Source: Candidatus Polarisedimenticolia bacterium (GTDB lineage: Bacteria > Acidobacteriota > Polarisedimenticolia > Gp22-AA2 > AA152). Taken from it: 37,055 bases of DNA. The notes under the pieces were generated by a model that saw only the letters and a list, made by a program, of their open reading frames with translations, was not told where the DNA came from and did not search any database. Below are positions 6,525-15,188 of this stretch, one piece after another (positions within the stretch are counted from its first letter, which is position 1; each line of letters opens with the position of its first letter). Made by a program: the position numbers and the translations under genes. The stretch is from positions 1 to 37,055 of the forward strand of contig DASYRE010000028.1 of assembly GCA_036004685.1 (NCBI GenBank), read 5' to 3'.

Positions 6525-9500
6525 ATGCCGCGGCAGCCCGAGCCGAGCCACCCGCACCGCCGGCTCCTTCTGCTGCTTTTCTTCCTCTCCGGCTTCGCGG
6601 CTCTGGTGCTGGAGATGGTCTGGGCGCGCCGCCTTTCCCTGCTGACCGGCAGCGGCTTGCGGGCCTCCGCCGCCATCGTCGCCCTGACGATCGCCGGGCT
6701 CGCCCTCGGGGCCCGGTGGGGCGGGAAGCGCGCCGACAGCTCGCCGAGCCCGCTTCTCGTCTATGGCCATCTGGAAGCGGGGGTCGCTCTCGTGGCGCTC
6801 GCGACTCCTTTCCTGTTCCGGCTTCTCCCGCGTCTGATCCTCCAGCGCTTCCCGGGCGAAGGGATGCGGCTCGACCTCGGCGCCGGCGCTCTTCTCGCCG
6901 CGGCGGCCGTCCTCCTTCCCGGAACTTTTCTCATGGGCGCGACGACGCCCTTCCTGGTCCGTCACGGTTCCGTTCATTGGGGCGCTTCCGGCCCGATCCC
7001 GCCTGACGGCCGGGCCGGGAGGCTGCTCGGCTCTCTTTACGGCTGGAACACTTTGGGAGGCTCGTGCGGCGCCCTGGCCTCGGTGTTCCTCATGCTGCCA
7101 TTGCTGGGAGTCGGCAAGACCACTCTTGCCGCGGGCCTCATCGATGCGGGAGTGGCCGCGGCGGCCATCCACCTGGCGCGCCGCCTCTCCCCTTCGGCGG
7201 GAGTCGCGCGGCCCTCGGAGCCGGCCGCCCCTCCCGGCGCCGCTCCGCCGGCGGCTTGGCGGCCGCTGATTCTCCTGGCGCTGTTCGCCGCCGGCTCGCT
7301 GGGAGGAATCTGCCAGATTGCCTGGACGCGCCTTCTGGTGCTCCTCTTCGGATCTTCCGCCCACGCGCTCGGGCTCGCCCTCGCCGTGGACTTGGCGGGA
7401 TTGGCCCTCGGCTCGGTCTGGGCGGCGCGCCGCCTTCGGCGCGGGGCGGCGCCCCGGACGCTCGCGGCGGCCCTGTCGACCGCCGCGGGACTGGCGACCG
7501 GAGTCTCGATCCTGCTCTGGGGGCGCGCCCCCGCCCTGCTGGTCCTCGGCTCCGAGAAGCTGGGCCACTCCCTTTGGGCGTCGTCGGCCTTGCAGGTTTT
7601 GGTCTCGGCAGGGCTGCTGCTGCCGATCGGCTTCGCCTTCGGGGCGCTTCTTCCCGCTCTCACCGCCCTGCTGGGCGGCGCCGCCCGGCGTGACGGACGC
7701 GACGCCGGGGACGGGGTCGCGGTCGATTCCTGGGGAACGGCTGCCGGAGCTCTCGGTGCGGCGTTTCTCCTTCTGCCAGCGGCCGGCGTCGAGTGGACGC
7801 TGCGCCTGTCCGGGGTCGTCGAGGTCCTTCTTCTCCTTCTCCTCTTCGCGTCGCGCCGGGGCGCCCCGCGGCGGCTCTGGCTCGGAGCGGCGGCGGCGAT
7901 CCTGGCGCTGCTGCTCGCGGCGCCGCCCTGGAGCCCGGCGCTGATGACGTCGGGGCCTCTGCTGTACGCCGAGACCTACGGCCGATCGGGCGGAGGGATC
8001 GGCTCCATCGAGGAGTCGATGCGGCGGCGGGGAGCGCTGCGGTTCCTCGAAGAGGGTCCCGAGGGAACGGTCACGGTGCGCGAAGGAGCCGGAGGGATCC
8101 TGTCGCTTCAGATCAACGGCAAGACCGACGCGTCGACCGGCGGCGACCTGCCGACCCAGCTGCTGGCCGGAAGCCTGCCGGCAGTGCTTCACGCCCAGCC
8201 GCGCACTGCCCTCGTCATCGGGCTCGCCAGCGGCACCACCGCCGGCGTGCTTACCGGCGGGCCGGCCCGGCGCGTCGATTGCGTCGAAATCTCCCCGGCG
8301 GTGACGCGCGCCGCGGCCCTCTTCGCCTCCGTGAACGGCGGAGTGCTCGAAAATCCGCGCTTCCACCTGGTCCGAGGCGATGGCCGCGCCTACCTTCAAC
8401 GCGTCGCGGCCCGCTACGATCTCATCGTCTCCCAGCCGACGAATCCCTGGATCGCCGGAGTCACGAATCTCTTCACCCGGGAGTTCTTCGCGCTGGCGCG
8501 GGAACGGCTCGCTCCCGGCGGTCTCCTGACCGTCTGGATCCAGGGCTACCGGATCGACCTCGCCGACTTCCGCAGCGCCGTCGCGACGTTTCTTCAGGTC
8601 TTCCCGGAAGCGCAGCTCTGGGAGGAATCGGCGGCGGGAGGCGACTACTTCCTCATCGGCCGTAGAGGGGGGGCCTGGCCCGGCTTCGAGGCGCTCGAGA
8701 AGGGGATCGGGAAGGAGCAGTCCGCCCTCTCCCGGGCCGGGATCCGGGACCCGGCCGATCTGCTCGCCCGCTTCGTCGCGGGACCGGCGGGACTGCGGCT
8801 CCTGGCCCGGGGCGCGCCGATCGTCACCGACGACAATCTGCGTCTCGAGTTCTCGGCACCGCGCGCCCTCTGGAGAAACCGGCTGCCGGAGCTGATCGCG
8901 CGGCTCGAGGAGGTTCGCGAATCGGCGGTGGCCGTCTTCCCGCCGCCCGCGGCTCCCGAGGGAGACCCCCTCAGGAGCCGGCTCGAGGAGGAGCAATCGC
9001 GGCGAGCGAGCCGCATTCGCTTGGCGCTGTCGCTGCGGCAGTCGGACTACGAGATCCTCGGAACCCCCGAAATCTCCGCCGCGGCCGCGTTGATCCGGAG
9101 CGGCCGGGCCGACGCCGCGCTGCCGCTGCTTGAGAAGGCGCGCCGGCAGGCTCCACGCGCGCCGTCGCTGGCTCTCCTCGAGGCGTGGATCCGGCTCTCC
9201 CGCGGCGAGGTCGCGGCGGCCGGCCGGGCCTTCCACGAGGCTTCCGATCTCGATCCCTCCTCCGGCGAGGCGCTGAACGGAGAAGGGCTCGTGGCGTGGC
9301 GCCTCGGCGATCTGGCGCGGGCCGCTTCACTCTTCCAGGCGTCCGCCGGCCTGGCCCCAGAGGATCCGGAAGCCTCCAACAACCACGCTTCGGTTCTGCT
9401 GTTGGAGGGGAAGGAGGCGCCGGCGCTGGCGATTCTCGATCGGGTCGTCGCCGATCATCCCCGCTACGTGCCGGCGATCATCAACCGCGGCGTAGCCCTG

Positions 9501-9623
9501 GCGCGTCTGGGGCGGCTGGGGGAAGCGGCATCGGACTATGGGCGCGCCCTGGCGCTCGAGCCGTCGAACGCCGACGCCGCCTACAATTTGGAAAGGCTTC
9601 GGGTCCGGGAAAAAGAGCGCTAA
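6525..9623 (+). CDS. membrane-anchored spermidine-synthase-like protein with TPR repeats (three-part fusion)
   Basis: 1032 residues from the ATG at 6525 (CGGAG upstream; a TTG at 6488 would add 13 residues). Residues 12 to about 475 hold many hydrophobic helices, starting LLLLLFFLSGFAALVLEMVW, the MFS-like membrane part of fused spermidine synthases. Residues about 555-720 are the SpeE-like Rossmann methyltransferase-type fold: the glycine loop VIGLASGTTAGVL (about 562), CVEISP with the ribose-binding Glu, GDGRAYL, then DLIVSQPTNPWIAG in place of the catalytic Asp loop. Residues about 845-1030 are four to five TPR units (NNHASVLLLEGK, INRGVALARLGR). Such fusions are annotated as spermidine synthases but usually lack proof of polyamine synthesis; the S-Q-P-T-N-P-W loop argues for another substrate. 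Confidence 0.85.
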   Translation: MPRQPEPSHPHRRLLLLLFFLSGFAALVLEMVWARRLSLLTGSGLRASAAIVALTIAGLALGARWGGKRADSSPSPLLVYGHLEAGVALVALATPFLFRLLPRLILQRFPGEGMRLDLGAGALLAAAAVLLPGTFLMGATTPFLVRHGSVHWGASGPIPPDGRAGRLLGSLYGWNTLGGSCGALASVFLMLPLLGVGKTTLAAGLIDAGVAAAAIHLARRLSPSAGVARPSEPAAPPGAAPPAAWRPLILLALFAAGSLGGICQIAWTRLLVLLFGSSAHALGLALAVDLAGLALGSVWAARRLRRGAAPRTLAAALSTAAGLATGVSILLWGRAPALLVLGSEKLGHSLWASSALQVLVSAGLLLPIGFAFGALLPALTALLGGAARRDGRDAGDGVAVDSWGTAAGALGAAFLLLPAAGVEWTLRLSGVVEVLLLLLLFASRRGAPRRLWLGAAAAILALLLAAPPWSPALMTSGPLLYAETYGRSGGGIGSIEESMRRRGALRFLEEGPEGTVTVREGAGGILSLQINGKTDASTGGDLPTQLLAGSLPAVLHAQPRTALVIGLASGTTAGVLTGGPARRVDCVEISPAVTRAAALFASVNGGVLENPRFHLVRGDGRAYLQRVAARYDLIVSQPTNPWIAGVTNLFTREFFALARERLAPGGLLTVWIQGYRIDLADFRSAVATFLQVFPEAQLWEESAAGGDYFLIGRRGGAWPGFEALEKGIGKEQSALSRAGIRDPADLLARFVAGPAGLRLLARGAPIVTDDNLRLEFSAPRALWRNRLPELIARLEEVRESAVAVFPPPAAPEGDPLRSRLEEEQSRRASRIRLALSLRQSDYEILGTPEISAAAALIRSGRADAALPLLEKARRQAPRAPSLALLEAWIRLSRGEVAAAGRAFHEASDLDPSSGEALNGEGLVAWRLGDLARAASLFQASAGLAPEDPEASNNHASVLLLEGKEAPALAILDRVVADHPRYVPAIINRGVALARLGRLGEAASDYGRALALEPSNADAAYNLERLRVREKER

Positions 9624-9628
9624 GGGAG

Positions 9629-11068
9629 TCAGCGTTTGGCAGGGGGTTTCGCGGGGGTCGCGGGCTTTCCGGGCGACGTGGCGGAGGGCTCCGGCTTCGG
9701 TTTCTCCGGCTTCGGCTTCTCCTCGGCCACTTTCAGCGCTTGCGCGCGGACCCGCCCCCATTGGTCGGCGGGGACGAGGAACAGCGGGGTCCAGGCCTTG
9801 TCCCGCAGGGCGATCTTCTCCTTCACGGCCGCCGTCCCCACTTCGATGACGGCCGCAGGGCTCTTCGCCTCGTCCTTCTGCCAGAATTCCAGGGTCGACT
9901 GTGGCCGGAGCAAACCGTACCGCCCCAGGTCGTCGCCGGGACGATCGTCGAACGAGTCGGCTTTCAGATCGGAGAGATCCCGCAGGAGGAGATCGACCGA
10001 TTCATCCGACACCGTTCCGGGGGCCGGTGAAGCCCGCGTCCATTTCCGGTCGTCCTTCCGCTGGAGGTCGAGAGGCGCCGCGCCGACACCGCCGATCCTG
10101 AGCCGCGAGATCTCCCAGCGGGAAAGGGGCAGCACCTCCTTCTTCCTCAATGCCGCCGCGGAGAGCTTTAGCTTCGCGGCCACCGTATCGGGAACGCGAA
10201 CCAGCGCGCCGGTCGAGGGGTGGAGCGTGTAGAGGCTTCCTCCTTCCGTTTTCCCGAAACGCAGCTCCTTCTCCCCCTTCCATTCCTCGCCCGACAGGAC
10301 GACGCGGACCTCCGGCGGATCGAGGCCGCGCTGGGCAAGGGCGGAGGGAGTCGGATGCTCGTCGACGAATTCGCTCACGGAGAGCCTCTCGAGCGCGCCG
10401 GCGAGGTCGGCGACGCCGGGGTCGTCGGCCGGAGCCGCGACCGGCTCCGCGAGACGCCACTTTCCCCCAATCCGCGCCAGCGAGACGGTTTCCTTGCCTC
10501 TCTCGAGCCGCAAAGCGCTCAGGCGCGACGGATCGAACTTCAGAAACGACTTGTCCCGCAGAGACAGGAAGGTGGCGCTCTCGAGAGCCGGGGCGCCCGA
10601 AACGACCAGGATCTTCGCCGAGCCGTCCCGGCGGGCGTAATTCCCCCCTCCGGTCGGCGCCTCCGCGCCCAGCGATATCGCCGGCAGCTTCCGGCCGCCG
10701 GCGAGAGCCTCCACGCGGGTCCCGGCGTCCTTGAGCCCGTACGGCGCCTCGTCCGCTTGCTTTCCGAGATCGTGCAGGATGCGGAGATCTTCCAGAGCCC
10801 GGACGGTCCGGTCGACCGCGTCGGGATCGGGATCGGAGGGAAGGGGCTCCTGGATCCTCCATTTGCCCGCCACCTTCTCCAGCCGCACGCGCTCTCCGGG
10901 GCGAGTCAGCGTCACGCCGGTGACGTCGCCGGCCTTGACCTGCAGCAGATGCTCGCCGGCTTCTTTTTCCTTCTGCTTTTTCTCGCCGCCTTTGATTTCG
11001 ACGAGATAGACGTAGGCGGCCAGCCCGGCGAGGATTCCCAGGGCGATGAGAGGGTTCCGAAGCTTCAC
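9629..11068 (-). CDS. DUF4340 domain protein of a Gld-type ABC operon
   Basis: 479 residues from GTG at 11068, which overlaps the GldG-like stop by 4 bp (GTGA). One N-terminal membrane helix (residues 5-22, PLIALGILAGLAAYVYLV) anchors a large extracytoplasmic part made of two or three copies of the DUF4340 unit. Each copy has V-x-x-V-x-L-x-[RK] followed by W-x-[IL]-x-x-P (LEKVAGKWRIQEPL, LARIGGKWRLAEPV, and a third around KWTRASPAP). The tail is a Lys/Pro/Ala-rich low-complexity run (about 450-479). DUF4340 proteins regularly follow GldG-like genes in many phyla; their work is unknown. It is the last gene of the operon and stops five bases from the convergent fusion gene. Confidence 0.85.
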   Translation of the reverse strand: MKLRNPLIALGILAGLAAYVYLVEIKGGEKKQKEKEAGEHLLQVKAGDVTGVTLTRPGERVRLEKVAGKWRIQEPLPSDPDPDAVDRTVRALEDLRILHDLGKQADEAPYGLKDAGTRVEALAGGRKLPAISLGAEAPTGGGNYARRDGSAKILVVSGAPALESATFLSLRDKSFLKFDPSRLSALRLERGKETVSLARIGGKWRLAEPVAAPADDPGVADLAGALERLSVSEFVDEHPTPSALAQRGLDPPEVRVVLSGEEWKGEKELRFGKTEGGSLYTLHPSTGALVRVPDTVAAKLKLSAAALRKKEVLPLSRWEISRLRIGGVGAAPLDLQRKDDRKWTRASPAPGTVSDESVDLLLRDLSDLKADSFDDRPGDDLGRYGLLRPQSTLEFWQKDEAKSPAAVIEVGTAAVKEKIALRDKAWTPLFLVPADQWGRVRAQALKVAEEKPKPEKPKPEPSATSPGKPATPAKPPAKR

Positions 11069-12630
11069 AGCTTCCGTCTCCGGAACCAGATCGCCACGCC
11101 CACGATCAGGATGGCGGAGGGCGTCACGAGCAGCGAGACGATCCAGATCAGGCTGGCCTGGCGCTGCGTCAGGGTGACCAGGGAGGGGAGCCGGGACTTG
11201 GGAGGGACCGCGACGAGATCCTCCTGGCCGCTGAGCCAGTTCGCGACGTTCAGGAAGAGTTCCCCGTTGCTCGTGCCGCCGAAGTAGGCGTTGCTCGGGA
11301 AGTCGGAATCTCCGAACACGACGAGGCGGCTCTCCGCTTTCGCGGGCTTCGCGGCGCCGGCGGCGGCCGGCTGCGGCTCCGCCCCGGCGGAGCGCGTCGC
11401 CACGGCGGCCACGACGAGCGGTCCCGGCTTGTCGTTCGGATCCATCCGGAGCTTCCCCGTGGGAGCCTCCTTCTCGTAGCTCATCTCCCCCCAGGAGAGG
11501 GGCGTCGTCCGGGCGAGCGCCTCCAGGCTCACCCCCGCCGGCGGCGGGGTCGCCAGGGTGAGGGAGGTCGCGAGCGGATAGAACGTCTGATAGCCGAACC
11601 CTTTGGTGATCGGGTGGGACTCGTAGCCGTCCCCCGGCACCATCGGGATGTCGGCCTTGCCTCCGAAAAGGGCCGAGACACGGTCGATGATGAGATCGTG
11701 CGCGAAGGTGATCCCGTAACGGGCGAGGAGCGGCTCGAGGCCCGAGTCCTGCCCGGGATCGAGCAGGATGGCCGCCTTGCCTCCCTGATCCAGATAGGCC
11801 TGCAGCTTCTCCGATTCCGCCGGGAGCCACGGCTTCCGAGGACCCGCCACCACGACCGCGGCGCAGCGATCCGGGACCCCCATCGCCGGGGAGAACGACT
11901 CCACCTTCGTCTGCTGCTTCTCCACGGCCGCCTGGAACGAGGAGAACCCTTGCGGCCCGGTGTCCTTGATATCCTTCTCCCCGTGCCCGATCGCGAAGCA
12001 GAGCGTCTTGACGGAGTCGCGGGTCACCTTCAGGATGCCGTTCGTGAGGGCTTCCTCGTCGCCGGTGACCACGGTGCTGCTCTGGCTCCCCGATTTCAAG
12101 ACGACCGACTGCTCCTGGGTGATGCCATCGGCCTTCGCCTCGGAGGGATTCTTGAGGGGGTCGATGAACCGGACGCGGAACTTCTTGGGCGCCTGATAGT
12201 GATATTCGTCGAGGAGGTCCTTCATCTTCCGCTCGGCCGCCGTGCCGCCGTAGTAATAGGCCCGCGCCTCAACTTCCCGCGGCAACCCAAGCAGGATCTT
12301 CCCCGTCTGCTCCGACAGGGTGAACTCCCCTTGCGCGCTGAGGTCCTTCCGCAGGTGATGACGGGAGGAAAGGAAATTCAACGCGACGAGGACCAGCGCG
12401 ACGATGATGACGTAAGCGACGTCGGCCGTCCCCTCGCGCGCCGCACGCCCTTTGAGCAGGCTCAGGATTCCCTGGGCGTTAAGCGCCACGCCCGCCAGGA
12501 CCAGGAGAGCTCCGAGGCCCAGGAGGATCGCGGCGGCGACTCCCCGGTCGGGAAAGACGAGCTTCACCGCCCCTCCGGCGAGGAGCACCAGGAGGCCCGA
12601 CGGAGCCGCGAGCTTCCTCAGGACCTCCAA
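11065..12630 (-). CDS. GldG-like auxiliary protein of an ABC transporter
   Basis: 521 residues starting at TTG (12630) with a strong GGAGGTGA upstream. Three hydrophobic helices occupy the first 105 residues and one more lies near the C-terminus (about 493-515, ending WFRRRKL). Between them is the extracytoplasmic GldG/IFT52-like domain: LSEQTGKILLGL, the Y-x-x-x-P-K-K-F-R-V-x-F-I-D-P stretch, then VVVAGPRKPWLPAESEKL and LVVFGDSDFPSNAYF. GldG works with an ABC ATPase (GldA) and permease (GldF) in Bacteroidetes gliding, but the same trio occurs in many non-gliders. It lies four bases after the permease gene and overlaps the DUF4340 gene, so it is tightly cotranslated. Confidence 0.87.
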   Translation of the reverse strand: MEVLRKLAAPSGLLVLLAGGAVKLVFPDRGVAAAILLGLGALLVLAGVALNAQGILSLLKGRAAREGTADVAYVIIVALVLVALNFLSSRHHLRKDLSAQGEFTLSEQTGKILLGLPREVEARAYYYGGTAAERKMKDLLDEYHYQAPKKFRVRFIDPLKNPSEAKADGITQEQSVVLKSGSQSSTVVTGDEEALTNGILKVTRDSVKTLCFAIGHGEKDIKDTGPQGFSSFQAAVEKQQTKVESFSPAMGVPDRCAAVVVAGPRKPWLPAESEKLQAYLDQGGKAAILLDPGQDSGLEPLLARYGITFAHDLIIDRVSALFGGKADIPMVPGDGYESHPITKGFGYQTFYPLATSLTLATPPPAGVSLEALARTTPLSWGEMSYEKEAPTGKLRMDPNDKPGPLVVAAVATRSAGAEPQPAAAGAAKPAKAESRLVVFGDSDFPSNAYFGGTSNGELFLNVANWLSGQEDLVAVPPKSRLPSLVTLTQRQASLIWIVSLLVTPSAILIVGVAIWFRRRKL

Positions 12631-12634
12631 CGCC

Positions 12635-13414
12635 TCACCTCCACCGATGGGAGTCCACGACCCGCTGGGCCAGGAACAGCGAGAAGAAGATCATCGACAG
12701 GTAATAGACGACGTGGTGGGTGTCCAGGATTCCCTTCGAGAAATCGGGGAAGTGCTCGATCACCGAAAGATTCTTGAAGAATCCCGCCGCCCGCTCCCCG
12801 ATCCCCCCGACGTTCTTCTCCATCGCCGACATGAACCACAGGACCAGCAGCGCCCCAACGCTCAGCACGTAGGCCAGGACCTGATTGTCGGTGAAGGACG
12901 ACAGGCACAGCCCCACCGCCAGGAAGGAGGCCCCGAGCAAGAACACCCCGAGATAGAGCCCGCCCACGATCCGCAGGTCGGGCTGGGACACGAACGTCAG
13001 GACGAAGACCAGCCCGAGGCTCAGCGCCAGCATCGCGGCGAACACGACCAAGACGCCGAGGTACTTCCCGACGACGATCTGGCTCGAGGTGACGGGCGAA
13101 GTCAGGATCAGCTCGCTGGTACCCTGCCGCCGCTCTTCGGGCAGCAAGCGCATCGTCAGCGCCGGAAGGAGAATCAGGAAGAAGACCGGGACGAACCCGC
13201 CGAACAGGGGGCGCACCACCTGCTCGTTGACGTTGAGCTGCTGGAGCGCGTAGGGGTTGCTGCCGTAGATGAGGCATTCGTTGGCGAAGGAGATCAGGTT
13301 CAGGCTGAAGGAAAGCCCGATGACGAAAGTGAAGACCGCCAAGATGAGGTAAGCCAGCGGCGAGACGAAATAGCTCGCCAGCTCCCGGCGGGCGATCCAG
13401 AAGACGCTTCTCAC
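12635..13414 (-). CDS. ABC-2 type permease (GldF-like)
   Basis: 259 residues with six predicted membrane helices, beginning WIARRELASYFVSPLAYLIL, the usual N-terminus of ABC-2 permeases of this group. The segment LTMRLLPEERRQGTSELIL between helices two and three is the typical cytoplasmic coupling stretch (E-E-[KR]-x-x-G-T-x-E-x-L). GTG start at 13414 overlaps the ATPase stop by 4 bp, with GGAG before it. Together with the ATPase, it should form the membrane channel or force-transmitting unit; the substrate is unknown. Confidence 0.9.
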   Translation of the reverse strand: MRSVFWIARRELASYFVSPLAYLILAVFTFVIGLSFSLNLISFANECLIYGSNPYALQQLNVNEQVVRPLFGGFVPVFFLILLPALTMRLLPEERRQGTSELILTSPVTSSQIVVGKYLGVLVVFAAMLALSLGLVFVLTFVSQPDLRIVGGLYLGVFLLGASFLAVGLCLSSFTDNQVLAYVLSVGALLVLWFMSAMEKNVGGIGERAAGFFKNLSVIEHFPDFSKGILDTHHVVYYLSMIFFSLFLAQRVVDSHRWR

Positions 13415-14352
13415 GCCACTCCCCTTTCCTCGCCCGTGAGCTGAAGGAAGACCTCCTCCAGGCTGGAGCGCACGGGGCTGACCTCGACCAGGGGCCAGCG
13501 CTCGGCGAGCGCCCGCTCGAAGATCCGGCGGCCGATCTCCGATCCGGTCCGGGCCTCCACGAGAAACCGGTTGGCCGCCCCGTCCTCCTGAATCACCGAC
13601 TGAACCCCGTCCAGCAACTCCAGCCGCGAGCGCAAGGCGCCGCCCGACGCGTCCGCGAATTGGACCGAGACTCTCTCCGATTGCTGCAGTCTCTCCGCCA
13701 GGCGGGCCTGGCTGTCGAGCGCCACGATCCGCCCTTCGTTGATGATCGCGACCCGATCGCAGAGCTTCTCGACTTCGGGGATGATGTGGGTCGAGAGGAT
13801 CACGGTCTTCTCGCCGTGAAACGATCGGATGAGATTCCTGATCTTGAGGATCTGCCGGGGGTCCAGACCGACGGTGGGCTCGTCCAGGATCATGACCTCG
13901 GGAGAGTGGACGATCGCCTGAGCGATCCCCACCCGCTGCTGGTATCCCTTGGAGAGGTTCCCGATGAGGCGGTTCGCGACCTCGGTCAGGCCGCAGCGCT
14001 CCAGGACGGACGCGATCCCCGCCGCGACGCGGTTTCCGGGAACTCCTTTGATCCGGGCGACGAAGGCCAGATAGGAGCGCACCGTCATCTCCTTGTACAG
14101 AGGAGGGTGCTCGGGTAGGTAGCCGATCCGCCGTTTGACTTCGCGCGGGGAGGCCACCACGTCGAGCCCGGCCACGCGCGCGGTGCCCGACGTCGGCGGC
14201 ATGAAGCCGGTCAGGATGCGCATCGTGGTCGTCTTGCCGGCGCCGTTGGGGCCCAGGAAGCCGAGGATCTCCCCCTTCTCAACGCGGAAGGAGATCCCGT
14301 CGATGGCCGTGCGCTTCCAGTAAGCTTTCCGGAGATCTTCGACTTCGATCAT
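13411..14352 (-). CDS. ABC transporter ATPase (GldA/NatA-like)
   Basis: 313 residues. Walker A GPNGAGKTTT (34-43), Q-loop region near residue 85 (here GYLPEHPPLY, with Glu/His in place of the usual Gln), signature LSKGYQQRVGIAQA, Walker B VMILDEPTVGLDP and switch STHI. The 80-residue C-terminal extension (SVQFADASGGALRSRL and on, ending LEEVFLQLTGEE) is the regulatory tail found in this ATPase family. It is first in the four-gene operon and reads from a good promoter at 14419-14447. No Shine-Dalgarno is apparent before its ATG. The replaced Q-loop Gln is common in this subgroup, so it does not imply inactivity. Confidence 0.92.
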   Translation of the reverse strand: MIEVEDLRKAYWKRTAIDGISFRVEKGEILGFLGPNGAGKTTTMRILTGFMPPTSGTARVAGLDVVASPREVKRRIGYLPEHPPLYKEMTVRSYLAFVARIKGVPGNRVAAGIASVLERCGLTEVANRLIGNLSKGYQQRVGIAQAIVHSPEVMILDEPTVGLDPRQILKIRNLIRSFHGEKTVILSTHIIPEVEKLCDRVAIINEGRIVALDSQARLAERLQQSERVSVQFADASGGALRSRLELLDGVQSVIQEDGAANRFLVEARTGSEIGRRIFERALAERWPLVEVSPVRSSLEEVFLQLTGEERGVA

Positions 14353-14418
14353 CGGGGCCGGGGGCTCGCTGTTGTGATAAATGCTTTGCTTTTAGTCACA
14401 TCGGTAAAAACGGGCGAT

Positions 14419-14447
14419 ACTATAGATCAAGGTTTTCGGATTTTCAA
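14419..14447 (-). promoter_or_regulatory. sigma-70 promoter of the Gld-type ABC operon
   Basis: Minus strand: -35 TTGAAA (14442-14447), 17-bp spacer, -10 TATAGT (14419-14424), each five of six to consensus. Transcription should start near 14412, about 60 bases before the ATPase ATG, within an AT-rich island in an otherwise GC-rich region. Confidence 0.7.
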
Positions 14448-14494
14448 CACCTTGCCCCCCGGGCGCGCGCCGTGCTATATGCAGGCCGCAACTT

Positions 14495-14520
14495 GAACTT
14501 TTCCGGCGGGATCTCCGTTA
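14495..14520 (+). promoter_or_regulatory. candidate ECF-sigma promoter before the sigma factor gene
   Basis: GAACTT (14495-14500) and CGTTA (14516-14520) are 15 bp apart, resembling the GAAC... and CGT... halves of ECF promoters. It lies about 40 bases before the sigma gene, where autoregulation would place it. The spacing is slightly short of the usual 16-17. Confidence 0.33.
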
Positions 14521-14558
14521 TCGCTCATGAGTGAAGTTCGAAGGGGAGTGCCAAATCC

Positions 14559-15188
14559 TTGGCCCCGACGGACAGCGAGCTGGTGGCCCGATGCCTCCAG
14601 CAGGATGAATATGCCTGGCAGCTGCTGGTGGAACGGCACTCCCACCGGATCCTCAACATCGCCTTCCAGTTCACCGGCAGGCGCGAGGAAGCCGAAGATC
14701 TGGCTCAGGAGATCTTCCTTCGGGTCTTTCGATCCCTGCGCCGGTTCGACTTGAACACGGTCTTCCTTCCGTGGCTCGTGCGGGTCAGCCGGAACCTCTG
14801 CATCGACGAGTACCGGAGCCGGGCGCGGGAAAAGGCCTCCCTCACCGGCGACGAGCCCGATCCGGAGCGCACCGCCGATCCCGGGGCCGGGCCGCTGAGA
14901 TCGCTGGAGTCCCGGGAAGTCGAGGGGCGCGTGCGGCGGGGACTCGACCAACTCTCCGAGGAGCTTCGCGTGGCGCTGATTCTCAGGGATCTTCAAGGCC
15001 TCTCCTACGCCGAGATCGCCCAGTCCCTGGAGGTCCCGGAGGGAACGGTCAAGTCGAGGATTCACCGCGCCAGGATAGAGCTGGCGGAGATACTATCGCG
15101 CGAGCCGGGCGGCGCGGATTCGGGAAAAATGAAGATGATGAAGATCCTGGACCCTGGCGAGAGAGGGACGAGCGGGGAGCCGGCATGA
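14559..15188 (+). CDS. ECF-type RNA polymerase sigma factor (RpoE-like)
   Basis: 209 residues from TTG (14559), with GGGGAG about 10 bases upstream. Sigma region 2 spans about 25-95: RREEAEDLAQEIFLRVFRSL and FLPWLVRVSRNLCIDEYRSR are the core-binding and -10-recognition helices. An acidic linker with Pro and Gly (about 96-118) leads to region 4 at about 122-180, where LQGLSYAEIAQSLEVPEGTV is the -35-binding helix-turn-helix. The C-terminal 25 residues are outside the domain. The stop overlaps the anti-sigma start by 4 bp, the standard arrangement for a sigma/anti-sigma pair. The stimulus is unknown; the membrane genes around suggest envelope stress. Confidence 0.92.
   Translation: MAPTDSELVARCLQQDEYAWQLLVERHSHRILNIAFQFTGRREEAEDLAQEIFLRVFRSLRRFDLNTVFLPWLVRVSRNLCIDEYRSRAREKASLTGDEPDPERTADPGAGPLRSLESREVEGRVRRGLDQLSEELRVALILRDLQGLSYAEIAQSLEVPEGTVKSRIHRARIELAEILSREPGGADSGKMKMMKILDPGERGTSGEPA

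Noticed and set aside
5700-9236. A very long open frame of about 1178 codons on the minus strand opposite the fusion gene
   Set aside because: It is Arg/Gly/Glu-rich low-complexity sequence of the kind produced opposite high-GC genes, and it covers three well-supported plus-strand genes with domains and signal peptides.
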